64,000 nucleotides of DNA. It comes from Coptis chinensis. Taxonomy: Eukaryota; Streptophyta; Magnoliopsida; Ranunculales; Ranunculaceae. Below are positions 48,487 through 59,853 of the stretch, piece by piece. A program made the position numbers and the translations under genes. Where the stretch lies: NCBI GenBank assembly GCA_015680905.1, contig CM027377.1, forward strand, positions 62,579,501 through 62,643,500, given 5' to 3'. Every line of letters starts with the position of its first letter. Position 1 is the first letter of the stretch. The notes beneath the pieces are model-generated. The model was not told where the DNA came from and ran no database searches. It saw nothing but the letters and a program-made list of their open reading frames with translations.

Positions 48487-49988
48487 AAAGCCAAGGTTAA
48501 ACATCCAGGTGATACCATTGCTAAATATAGACAGAAGCCACCGTTTCCACAAAAATTAGCCATGTTAACTAGGGATACTAATTATGAGGAGATTAGGGAC
48601 GTTTTCAAGAATCTAACTATAAACCTTCCTTCTTCAAGCTATTAAAAGCTACCACACCATGCTAAGTTTCTTAAGGAGTTGTGTACTACTAGGCGTAAGA
48701 CCAATATACCAAAAGACGCCTTTTAACGTAACAATTCCCAACTCTATCCGAACATAATGAAATTGTTAAGTACAAGGACCCCGGTCGCCCCATCTTTGTC
48801 TAATGCACCTTAGGAGATTCTTATACGACGACCGCGTTATTAGACCTGGGGGCTAGTGTTAACTTACTCCCATTTTATTTGTATAGACAAATAGGTCTAG
48901 ACGAGATGCAACCCACTAAAATGACGTTGCAATTAGCTAATCGGTCTATTAAGCATCCTAAGGGTGTGGTTGAAAATGTGCTGGTAAAAATTCAGGATTT
49001 CTACTATCCGGCTGATTTTGTCATCCTTGATACAGAAGTCGCTAACGACTCTCTCCCGATCATCTTAGGGCGTCCTTTCCTGGCAACTCCCAATGCGCTC
49101 ATTAATTGCCGCGATGGTTCAATGTCCATGTCTTTTGGCCATCTTGCAATTGAAGTAAATGTTTTTAAAACAAAGACACATTTACCCGATTCGTCTATGG
49201 ATGGAGAGGTTAGCATGATCGAGAGCTTCGCTCGAGATTATTTCAACAACACGTTCCCTGATAATCATATGCCCAAATTTCTTTCCTTTGGAAGTTCAGA
49301 CTCCAACATTTTCATCCCTACACTAGCCGATACACATATTATGGATGAGGACGAGATAGATGACTTTCTCAAAGATATAAAGGAATACCATAGTAATGTG
49401 GATATGACCAATCTAGATGAGGAATTCGATGAGTTTCTTAGAGCAGGTGATGAATCACCCTATCAAGAACTATTTTGCACAACATCCACCTTGACTCCCC
49501 TCCTTCCACCCTTTCAAAGGAATCTTGAGTTTGCACTCGATCCTTTTGTTTCTCCTGTGCTTCATAATTTTTTAAATCCACCTAGTAAACAAATACGTCA
49601 AAAGGACAAACCATTTGACACCTTCATTTTCAGAATTGAGACAGTCCCTACCTACACTATGAATGAGTTGTGTGCTAAACCCACATCCTCATTTTTTCCA
49701 TGCTTTCCTTCTACAACTTATCCATATCCACCATATTCTCCACAACCATTCACTTTTCCACACTTATTCACAAGGACACCCGCTAGTTCAAAAATGAAAA
49801 AGAAGGTGCATGTTAGGTTACATTATAGGGTTATCCGACTTCGCTTTCAGTTCACTAGGATGTGTCATAGGAAATCTTGGTGCTTGATTGTGTTTGGATA
49901 TGTTTTATGTGATATTTATTTATGGAATGATCCACAACTATTTCGGTTGTTGATATATGATAAACTGCATGTTCATACATATGTTTAG
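48487..49988 (+). pseudogene. Aspartic protease region and conserved C-terminal tail, nested gypsy element
   Basis: 48487-48878 continues the polyprotein with several stops and carries the active-site motif ALLDLGASVNLLPF (about 48835-48876). The frame 48879-49988 is open for 369 codons: LPIILGRPFLATPNALINCRDG, then an acidic region and a proline/aromatic-rich segment, ending RKSWCLIVFGY...LWNDPQLFRLLIYDKLHVHTYV. The tail is shared with the minus-strand element but I recognise no domain in it. No reverse transcriptase follows. Confidence 0.85.
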
Positions 49989-50234
49989 ATAAAGTCTCGA
50001 GTATCTGACTATAAATGACTCAATTTTTTGTTTGGTGCATCCATTTCATTTCCAGATATTGGTGAGTGCACCATTAAGGTAATCGGGCCCTCCCTATGGA
50101 GTGTGTGGCTGTAAGTACCGGATCCTAAGTCCACGTTTAACATAATTCACGTTTTCCACTCTTGCATGTTTTCTCTGATTTTTGAGTCATGTTTTTCTAT
50201 GGGGTGAATTATGTCCTTACTTATTATTGTTTTT

Positions 50235-50297
<63 letters not shown>

Positions 50298-51093
50298 AAT
50301 CTAGGAAGTCTCGGGAATCTGACTTTAAAAGTCCCACTTAAAAAAAAAAAAAAAAAAAAAAATAATCTAAACCTTGTTGTAAAAAAAAATTTTGTTTGGG
50401 GGTGGGGTGGTCGTGTTTCCGTCCTAAAATGTTTTATGTCCCATTAGAGTGAGTTGTTTAGGCCGTTTAATTGTAATTCGATTCGGGTTGACATATTCTA
50501 TAAATTTATAGTTCATTCGTTCGCATAACGTATATCATGCACACACTTCGAGGCGTTTTCCACTATCTTATATGTCATCCACGGTCGGAATAGAGTATTT
50601 TATGGATCATTGGATTGGAAATTCTCTCCTGATCATTTCCATATCTCATTCGTAAAAATCGGACCGGTAATGAAGCGGCAATTTTAGTTTGAAGTTGCGC
50701 GAAAAATCGAAAAATTCAAAATTTTCGAATTAGGGTTGGGTTGGGCTTCACTTCAAGACTTTTCAACCACCAGCATACTTACCTTTGCACCAACAGTCGC
50801 GTTCTTCACTTCCAATCCGCCATTAACGACCACCAAAGCTTCAAAACCTAAAAAAATAAATAAAAAATAATAATAATAAGAAACCTAAACTAACCCACGC
50901 CAACCATCAAAAATCCACTTCAAATCTTCTCTAAATCCTTCCACCACCACCTCCACCAAGTTAAAAAACCAAAAACCACCGAAAATTTCAAAATTGTGAG
51001 CTGTCGCGCCACCACCACTGTGTGTTTCATTCGGTCGACTCAAATTCCAACACCACATCCCATTTAAACCCCCACTACATTCCAAACACTCCA
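49989..51093 (+). mobile_element. Non-coding part of the nested gypsy element with simple repeats
   Basis: Holds the (TA)n run at 50238-50295, an A23 run at 50340-50362 and the first polypurine-like motif tgtttgggggtgg at 50393-50405. The last 400 bp lead into the ORF at 51094. Confidence 0.7.
50238..50295. repeat. (TA)n microsatellite, about 58 bp
   Basis: An uninterrupted TA alternation. Confidence 0.97.
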
Positions 51094-52241
51094 ATGGCTC
51101 AACAACGCCGAATTTTGCCGGAGCAAGCATTTACTGGCGACCACTTCGCGCCGTTTTACGGTAACAAAATGATCAGTAGAGACTGGAATAGCTTGTGGTA
51201 CTCGACTGAAGCCTTTTACCACGAAGACTTAGTCCGACGGTTTTACAACACGAGGGAGGTGGAGGGGCGTAGAATTTTTGTTATGGTGGCGAAGAGGAGG
51301 AAGGAAATAATCTGGTTTGTTGGCCGAGATTCTAGGCATTCCTCCTAGAATCCATCCGGATGTCACGTTACAGAGTCACAATATAATGGGGTAGAGCCGT
51401 TGATGCACGTGGATAGTTACGAAGTGGAACTACAATGCTTAACTTCGCATTGTGTTCGCCAGCATCCTCAGACTAAACCAACCGGTGCAGCGGCTCGATG
51501 GATTGGTTGGAACTTCCTAGGAAAGGAGAAGGTCGGCGACATCGGTCCGAATCGCCCTCCACATTTTATGGATACTCCGGAGCGTAAGTACGAAGTTACA
51601 GTATCTTGGAGTTTTATAACATGATTAGGGGAGTAGGGAAGTCCGTTGCACCTCTCCCTGTGTTGATAACCAAGATCATGCTGAAGTTGAGAGCAGCTCT
51701 GGCGTCTGATAAGATTTACCTCACCCTGCACCGAAATCCTCGTATCTATAAGGATTGTGTCCAACGAGTTTGGAGGTTGCTTGAGGATAGGGAAGATGAT
51801 GAGGAGGATGGTGGAAATGAGAATGCCTCGGAGGATAAGGAGGACTTGACTTGTTTTGATACTGATGCCTTGGAGAGGTGTTGGTCAGATGCAGAACGCA
51901 TGGCCGTAATTCATCGTGGCATGCATTCACTCAACACTATCTGCGAAGACCTCCGGACTCGACAGGCTACTATCCACCATAATTTCGAGATCCGTACCCA
52001 GAGGGAGGACGAGCGGTGGGAACAGATGAGGGCCGAGCTAAAAGCTCAGCGCCAGTTCCGGGCCGACATGCTTGCACAATTCCCACCTCACAAGGATTCT
52101 CCTTCTGAGGACACACCATCGAGGCACGAGCGTCGTCACCGAAAGACGAATGGTGCTGGCCCATCGGGAGCTCAGGAGCCATCTCCTGAGCGTGTGCCCT
52201 CCGCTACCAGTACCGAAGTGGTTAGGGATAGTATAGTTTGA
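51094..52241 (+). pseudogene. Extra ORF 1 of the nested gypsy element, function unknown
   Basis: Starts MAQQRRILPEQAFTGDHF and continues in three frames: 51094-51348, about 51355-51624, and about 51606-52241, so it has at least two frameshifts or stops. The first part (NSLWYSTEAFYHEDLVRRFYN, then ILGIPPRIHPDV after the first break) has the pattern of plant transposon-associated ORFs found beside Athila gag (the 'putative plant transposon protein' domain); this is a weak pattern match by eye. The last part is acidic then coiled-coil-like (DLRTRQATIHHNFEIRTQRE, RAELKAQRQFRADML) and ends Ser/Pro/Glu-rich. The region is absent from the related minus-strand element. Confidence 0.6.
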
Positions 52242-52826
52242 TGTTTTTTTTATTTGTAGTTTCATTATTGTTATTTATTTTAATGTAAGTTTAATTCCGT
52301 AATTTGAATTTTGTATGTACTTCGAATGAAAATTTTAATATAATACGGTTATTTTCATTGTGCGTGGTTGTTTCATATTGATCCCACCTTCCCAATTGTT
52401 TGGGGGTGGTGTTATCTATTCCAGCATGATTTTTATATGACCCTCGTTTTAGAATTTATTGCGGAGTCAAGGTGAGAATATAGCCGGTTAGGCATATCTA
52501 TGAATAAGTATTATGGTAGAATGAAATCTCGATAAAATAGGTAGATTCTATCCTAAATTCAACCTAAAAGATACTAGGTTTGTTTTAGAATCAAGAATAT
52601 GAGTTGTTTCCGTTTTCGGGGTTGGAAATTTTAGTATTTCCGGAAACTGCCGTAAAAACTTTTTGGCAACTTCCCGATCCGTTTTAGCAACTTAAAACCT
52701 ATATAAACTTCATTCATTCTACACTCACAACCCACACTACACCTAACTTCCATCACTCACCTTTCAATCCCACGCTTCCCACGTTTTACCTCATTTTTCG
52801 CTCTTGACACCTCGAGCCACCGCTTC
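52242..52826 (+). mobile_element. Spacer between the two extra ORFs
   Basis: Non-coding; carries the second polypurine-like motif tgtttgggggtgg at 52397-52409. A promoter-like tatataaac occurs near 52700. Confidence 0.6.
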
Positions 52827-53953
52827 GTGAGGAGCGCCTTTCGCGCCTACACTTTTGTCGAATTTTGTACAGAGTGCACTTTCGCTTTTCAAGGTGAAGC
52901 GACTTCGGCCAAACACTGGAATTCAAAATCTTCGAGAGCGCTCACGACTTCGGGACCAGAAAAATTCCAGTTTTCTCGGGTTGTTGCCGGGTCATTCGCA
53001 GCTATTCTAGAGCGTAATTTTGAGATGACATCTCCTACATTGATACCGAATAGTCTTTTCAAGATTTGTTCCAAAGCACTACTTATGGTGCTTGGTTTTC
53101 ATGAGGCGATCACATACGTTAATCGGGAACCGCTTATGGTAAGACACGATGCACTTTATTCTCCAACACTAGCATCTTATTTTTACGATAACTGCATTTT
53201 CTTTGAGAGACCAGATGGAGAACAAGACTTGTTCTCCATCAACATTGATAATGAACCAATGGCAATTACCAGGTTCTTGCTAGCATTTGTTCTTGGACTT
53301 GTTATGCCCAATTGAAATACAAGACCCATGGTGTTATTGGGTAGATAATATGTATGTCTACACTTATGAGTTTTGCATGAGTCCCATGGGGCGTGCATTT
53401 TCCGTATCGAGGACCAAGGGGAATATAACGTCGCCTTTGGTAGCCCTTTGTCCATGAACATAGGAACTGTTATGTTTTGGATCATGCTAAACATTTTAGG
53501 GGAATGACGCGTTTTCTTCTTACGTGAATGATGCCACTTGCAGCGCCTTCCTTGCTTTAGCCACGGGACGTATGTGTCATGACCTTCCCGAACCTTGATG
53601 TCTAGTTTAGCTCGATCCCATAGCATGAGGCATAAGTACCTTCTTATGCCTGTTCTAATTTCCGTGATTATGCTATGTTTCTTTCCTGTTTTTTGTACAC
53701 GCTTTCACGATTGGATTACGGTCGACAATCGCATCGACCCACCAATAATATTATTCGATCTTTCCGCGTAATGACTTGGCAAGGGTGGAGGATACAACCT
53801 CATCAGGTTGCACCCTACACCCGTCGGAGTAACCAAGTGGCTCTTAATAGGTTAGCAATAATAGATGATAAATGGCGGGAAGCCTGGCAAATTATCATGG
53901 CATGGCAGGACGCGAAGGAACCTCACTTCTTTATAGAAGAAGAGGATGAGTAA
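52827..53953 (+). pseudogene. Extra ORF 2 of the nested gypsy element, function unknown
   Basis: Two open stretches, 52827-53315 and 53675-53953, separated by sequence with stops. The first encodes a mixed peptide (FEMTSPTLIPNSLFKICSKA, YFYDNCIFFERPDGEQD). The second encodes WQGWRIQPHQVAPYTRRSNQ and ends FFIEEEDE. I recognise no domain and cannot place a certain start. Also missing from the minus-strand relative. It could be a captured host fragment or a diverged element ORF. Confidence 0.4.
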
Positions 53954-55779
53954 AGCGGCAGATAAGGTAAGTTTTAATTCTAGTTAGTGTCTGCTTATGT
54001 CCCAAGCAATTTCATTCTTGTTAACCCCATAATGGGTAGAACTCGTATAGAGTTGCGTCTGTTTTTATTTCCTATATTAGTACGTTCTAACCTTGTTTTG
54101 CAGATGTTCCTGAATTTCACGTGCTTCAATGGTATTTTTCCTACCCTCTTTATTTAAATGCTTTGAGGACAAAGCATGCTTCTTGTTTGGGGGGGGGGGC
54201 ATAGAAACACGTGTAATTAAGGCATCTGTTAGGATATAAATAGGTATAATATGCATTTGTTTTCTAGTTAAAATTTCAAAAAGTCAAAAATATAAATAAA
54301 TAAGTTATGCTATACACTTAGGAATATTGGTATTGTTTCTTTCTCTATGCTCTTAATAATCTAGAAGTCTTACATAGCTTTTGCATTAGAATAATTTTTA
54401 GAAACTTAGGTTAATATGTAGGTAACAATCTTTGCATCTATCTATAAATATATTACATGAGTATCGATGATTGTTAGCAGTAAGTTTATGAAATCTAGGC
54501 TAGAGTACTTATTCTACAAATCCTGTGAGAATATAGCCTAAAGCCTTATATGAGCGAAACATTTGATAAATGACACAAGGGAGAAGTAAAATCCGGATAG
54601 AGAAATCACACGTCCACTTGCTTGATCACTATGCCATATCCTAAGTGAGAATTTAGGCCCTCTTTGGATCGATATAGCCAGAAATTCAAACCTATGAATT
54701 ATTTTCCGCTAGTTGCCCCTCTGAGCCTTTCTTTAGCCTTCCATAAACCAAAATTCCTTTACCTTGTTATAAAAACAAAACAAAATAAAAAAAAAAAAAA
54801 AACAACCTACCCAATCTAGAATAAGTCTGAGAATAGAATGAGGAAGAAAGAAGAAGAGAAAAAACCTATGTAAACAAAAGTTAGTTAATTGCTTCAAAAA
54901 TAAAGAAAAGAAGTTTCCATCCAAAGAAAAGAAAAAGAAAAATAGAAATAAAATAAAAACTCCAAAAAATAGAATAAAAGGGAGTCAAAAGCCAAAGAAA
55001 AGAAAAAGAAAAATATGGCTAAGGATGGAAACAAAGTATAGAAGCAAAAGAAAATAACAAGGTTTTCTCTAAGTTACATAATATGAAGACTCTATTATCT
55101 TAGACTTGTCCTTTTGAATATCCATTTCCTTCCTTCTTAGACCATCTCCTAATCCCCGCAACACCTAATAAAGACTTCTAACTCAATTAGGAATAGGTTA
55201 GTGTGATAGTAAGTGGCAGATGTGTTTGATCGACTCTGGCTTCCTTGTTGTCATTGAGATTGTAAGGTAAAGTGTGCCCAATCGCACAATCGGAGTAGCA
55301 AAACTTGAGTGGAAAAATCGAGTGTTGTATCTTGACTATTATTGTGAGAACCTACTTAAGGACGCTTATTCCGAAGTTTTAAAACGAACCTGCTAGACAT
55401 TTCATAGTATTACTCATTGTATATATGTTTATTGTAGATGATTGATTATTATGCATATATTAGCTTAGGTTTCGACTTGATTACTCTATATGCATTGCTA
55501 GTGAGAGGTATAGTTAATTTAGAGCATGAATAAGGAAACAATAGTTTTATTTCTTAGTCGTTGTAGTATAGATGAAGTTTGTGAGTACCTTCATTGGAAA
55601 AAACTCTCACGAGGTATATAACTCGTCCACTAGGGAATTCCTAGTGGTTTAAGGCCTTGTTGCATATGGTCAATGCAATCGCACTCAAATAAACGAGAGT
55701 AGATAGAACTCCATTTTGGTCACTTATTCTAATTTCTCATCTTTGCTTGAGGACAAGCAAAATGCTGTTTGGGGTGGTT
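53954..55779 (+). mobile_element. 3' UTR of the nested gypsy element
   Basis: Non-coding. Polypurine-like motif at 54184 (tgtttgg plus a G run); long purine-rich tract at about 54780-55030 (repeats of gaaaagaaaaag); final tract tgtttggggtgg at 55766-55777 beside the LTR. Aligns with 41023-42600 of the other element in inverse orientation. Confidence 0.75.
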
Positions 55780-57306
55780 TGATAAGAGCTCAAAACTGTA
55801 GTTTTAACCCCTCAGAATGAGTCATACTTTTAGACCAATTATGTGAGTAATAATTAAGAGTTAATATCGACACGTGTTTTATGCATTTCAGGCTCCAAAG
55901 TCTATTATGTGCAGAAATGTGCCACTTTAGCGAGATAAAGGAGCAAAGGTCGGTTGCTAAGGAGTTCTGTGATTAAAGGCCAAGATTGAAGAAGACAAAG
56001 CCTTTCTAAAGCCCGGTCAAAAGCTGAAAAGTCGACGCGGGCAGAAACAACACACAAAGTTAGCAGAACTTCCGAAGGCCGTATCTTTGGACTCAGACCT
56101 CGGAATTGGGCCTACCTTATGTCAAAACTACCGGCTCGGAAAGAGCTTTCCAATGGTCCAAGCCTTGACCCAATCAAAGGAGCAGAAGTGGACGAAAAGT
56201 CTGTTGAAGCCAACTGCAGCTGAAAAGGCTTTTTTGGACTGAAAGAATTGGGTTTTGGGCCTGATTCTCGGGCCCAAAACATGGCTCCAAGCCCATGCAC
56301 GATTTTTGGATCTGAAAGTATAAAAACAAGAGCTTGACTCTTTGTTAATGGTAGATAGTTAGGTTAGAAAATAAGTTAGGTTAGGAAGCTAATGTTAATG
56401 GAGTTTAGGGTTAGAAAAAGATAGATCTAGATCTAGTTTTGAGTTTTATCCCATTAATTAATTAGTTTTCATACCTTGTTTTAATATAGATTATTGAATC
56501 ATTGTTACTTTTCATTAGATTAATAAAGTTAGTTGTTTTTGATAATCTAGCTTCATTTTCTATTAAACATCTATTGCAATTCATTGATGTCATTATTAGT
56601 TTAATTAAATTATTGCATGATTAGTTTCCATTGAGTTTAAATAAGCAAAGTTCAAATCTTGATATCATGTATTGTTTGAATTCCATTGGGAATGATAGCG
56701 TAATGATTCTCGGCTAAACCTCCATTTGAGGGGGTTGAAAAGCCTTGATGAAAGCTTGATTCCGATTATCGTAGAGTCGTCGTAATTTCCTTTCCACTTT
56801 AGAAATGATTAGTTCACCATGAGAATGGGTGTAATCGTTCACATGCTAGTTATGAATTGGTAGAAATGCCATGTGTAATTAGGGATTAGGAGTAACCATA
56901 TTGTTCTGCTAAGCAGCTCATTCGATTACGACGATTAAATGGATAGTAGGATTAAGTCGAAGTTAAGGTGGAATCAATCCCCCTCTAACTCCTTATCATA
57001 GAATCAACGTAGCATTCCCATAGTTGTTTAAATAGTCGACTAGTTGCATCTTGTGGGTAGTTGCATCGTAGTCTAGTTGCCATTTCGTAAATCTCTCATT
57101 AGACTTTTTAGTTAAGATTACTTATACGTAGAGAACAGAGCATGCGGAAGGACTAGGAGTGGAACGAATCATCTACTCCACTATATCTCATAGGATTGAG
57201 AGTAGAATCTTTGATAAAATATAGGCACTTAAGATAGTTTTAGTTTACTTACGTTTTGAGTTTTATCGTTCATTTCGTAGGTAAACTATCATTTTTATGT
57301 TTATCA
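55780..57306 (+). repeat. 3' LTR of the nested gypsy element
   Basis: 1527 bp, nearly identical to 44694-46219. Confidence 0.94.
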
Positions 57307-58549
57307 GTCCCCTTGGTTTATATTACCATTAGAGTGAATACTGTTTATTTCAAAGGTGGTGTTTGTTGACTTAGGATTTGGCACTGCTTGACTTGGAAAC
57401 ATGCCTGTTTGGTTATTATTTTGGTTAGGAGACATGTCAATAACCTTTTGGCACAAAGACTGCATCATTTCCATCGTTTGTTTCATCATATTAGAGTTTT
57501 GTTGTATAATTTAATTTTGTTTCTCCAACAAGGTCACTACTACTTTGTCTGTAGATGGTTGGACTGGAATTAAAACTTGTTGAGCGTTCATGTCTTGATG
57601 TTGATAGTTCTAGGTCATAGGTACTAAACCTCTATTCTGGTCACCTAAGTTCCATTGTCCTTGATGTTGAGTTAACTGGTTGAAGTATGATGGTTGTGGT
57701 GGTGGTTGTGCATAGACAAGAGGACAATAGAAGTCGGAATGCTCAAGACTAAAACAGACATTACAACGAGTAGATTTAATGTTCATGACTGGAGTGGGTT
57801 GTTGTTGAACAGAGATGGCATCTACCTTTTTAGTGAGGGTATCGATAAGAGTTTTAAGCTCGAAATCAGGTTTAACCTCAGAAGAAGGAGTAGAGCTGGA
57901 AGAGTCGTGACCTCCCCAATTGTTGTTTCCCTTAGATTGATCTTCTAAGAATTTATAAGCCTCCAAGGCTCCTTTACTAAGAAAACTACCCCCAGTCATG
58001 ATATCTAGAACCTCCTTATGATACTGTAAAAGCCCCTTGAAGAAGGCACGAACAAGCGTGTCCTTCGCAAGATTATGATGCGGGCATTCAATGAGAAGAT
58101 CAGTGGAACGACTCCAGGCCTCTGAAAAGGATTCATGAGGATTATGGCAAAAGAAATGAATCTTTTGAAGCATTTCATATGTCTTCAGTGGTGGGTAAAA
58201 CTGTTCCATGAACAATTTAATAAGATTAGCCCATGAGTCCACAGAGTTTGGCGTTTGGGCAGTTAACCAAGACGCTGCCTTGTCGGCTAGGGTGAAAGGA
58301 AACACCCTAAGTTTAACTTGATCCAGACTTACGCTAGGATGATGGAATATAGTGAGAACTTGGTCTATCCTACACATATGCTGGTAAGGCTTCTCATGGT
58401 TTAAACCATGAAAAACTGGTAACAAGTTAAATATATTATGGGGGATTCAAAAATCCCCCACTAGGTCTGCAAGAACGATGCACGACTTAGGGCCATCGTT
58501 TAGGGCTTTATAAAAATCAGAGAGAGGAGTCTCTTGTTCTTTAGCCATT
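57307..58549 (-). pseudogene. gag of the minus-strand gypsy element
   Basis: Starts at an ATG at 58549 (MAKEQETPLSDFYKAL), a stop follows near 58440, and the frame then runs 58425-57610: LLPVFHGLNHEKPYQHMCRI, ASWLTAQTPNSVDSWANLIK, FSEAWSRSTDLLIECPHHN, and CCHC knuckle CNVCFSLEHSDFYC. After a stop near 57610 it continues to 57307 (MMKQTMEMMQSLCQKVI), where the nested element interrupts it; the rest resumes at 44693. Homologous to 46865-48486. Confidence 0.9.
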
Positions 58550-59853
58550 GATGCAGGTGTAGTGTGTGAAATTCTAGATAGGCGTGTTGTATTTATTTCT
58601 ACGAAAAACAAGTCTGATTATACTAGAATTAAAACTCCTCTGACAGAAGAGGCGAGGAGTGGAAGAAGGAGTACCTAAATGTCTCCTTGCTACGCATTTG
58701 AATAGAGTCTTGTATACGCGATCTCAGTGTTTGTATGATGTTAGAAACACTGAATAACTTGAAGAAATGAAAATTTGGACTGACCTGTGAAAAATCGGGC
58801 TGGTACACAAGAGGGCGCGGGTCTCGCTCAGAATAGGCCTAGGTAGGGCGTAGGTCGTGCTCGCAGTTAGACTTGGTAGGGCGTGGGTTGCGCTCAGCCA
58901 AAAAGTGGATTTCCAGGCGTTTGGGCGCGGGTGGGGCTCAACTTTTGCTTGCCCAGGGTGCGGGTCGCGCTCAGGTGGAATTTGTAATTCTAGTGTTTTG
59001 GACGCGGGTCGCGCTCAGGTTTGGCCTTGTATGGGCGCAGGTTGCGCTCTCCAAAAAATATGAAATTTTTACAATAGATTTCTAAGATGTCTATAAAGTA
59101 GCCTGTAAAAGTTCAGATCAATCGGAGCTATGAAAGTCCATCTACTGCCCTCCAAAGTTTGTGAAACAGTTTTCAGACACAATACAAACAACCGAATGGT
59201 TAACCAATCAAAATAGAGACAAAAATCGCCAAAATTTCACTGGAGACTCTTGACAGATCAAGGGTATTTCTATAAAAATTTTAGATCAATTGGAGTTCTA
59301 AAAATTCTCCTTATTGGCTGTTGTTCCGGACATTAAGTGTTTGCAACACTGCAGAAACACACTAGAAACACTCCATTAGTTAGGAGGTCAAACCAAATAA
59401 AAAACTCATCAAATATTTACTGAAAACTCCTAACTTAGGATATATACTCCTGTAAAAATTTTAAATTTTTTGGAACTGCCTAAGTAACCTTACTCGTCTG
59501 TTTTTTAAAGAACTTACGGTTTGAAAACTGAAATGCAGTACTGTAAAGATTGTATTTTTTCACAAGTTAAAACAATTAGAAAAATTCTTAAAATATTCCA
59601 GTAAATCAACAACACCTTAGATATTATACCTGAAAAGTTTCAGAATTTTCGAAAATTTAAAAATACCTTTACCACAGTGTTTTCTTCTGTGCATCCGCAG
59701 CCCATATGCCTAAAACAGTGAACAGTTCCGAAAATTCAAGAAATAAGAATGAAAAATTAAAAGAGTGGGTGGGTAGAGAATGGGGGATTGCCCCTTGAAT
59801 TCAAGTAATTGAATTTTTGTCTTAAATGAGATTAAGATGGTAGCGGCGCCATT
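58550..59853 (-). mobile_element. Leader of the minus-strand gypsy element
   Basis: Non-coding leader between the primer-binding site (about 59840-59852) and gag. Includes a GC-rich array at 58811-59052 with about seven degenerate copies of gggcgcgggtcgcgctca (plus-strand reading) spaced about 32-45 bp. Confidence 0.8.

Larger units (their letters stand above)
44694..57306 (+). mobile_element. Nested Athila-like gypsy element (plus), 12.6 kb
   Basis: LTRs 44694-46219 and 55780-57306 begin tgataagagc and end tgtttatca. Perfect 5-bp duplications gtccc lie at 44689-44693 and 57307-57311. A primer-binding site atgacgccgctgcc follows the left LTR, and a polypurine tract tgtttggggtggt precedes the right LTR. 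Order: gag (46865-48486), protease (48487-49988), then a 3.8 kb region with two further broken ORFs, then a 3' UTR. There is no RT or integrase. It lies in the gag of the minus-strand element and is related to it in LTR, gag and protease. Confidence 0.94.
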
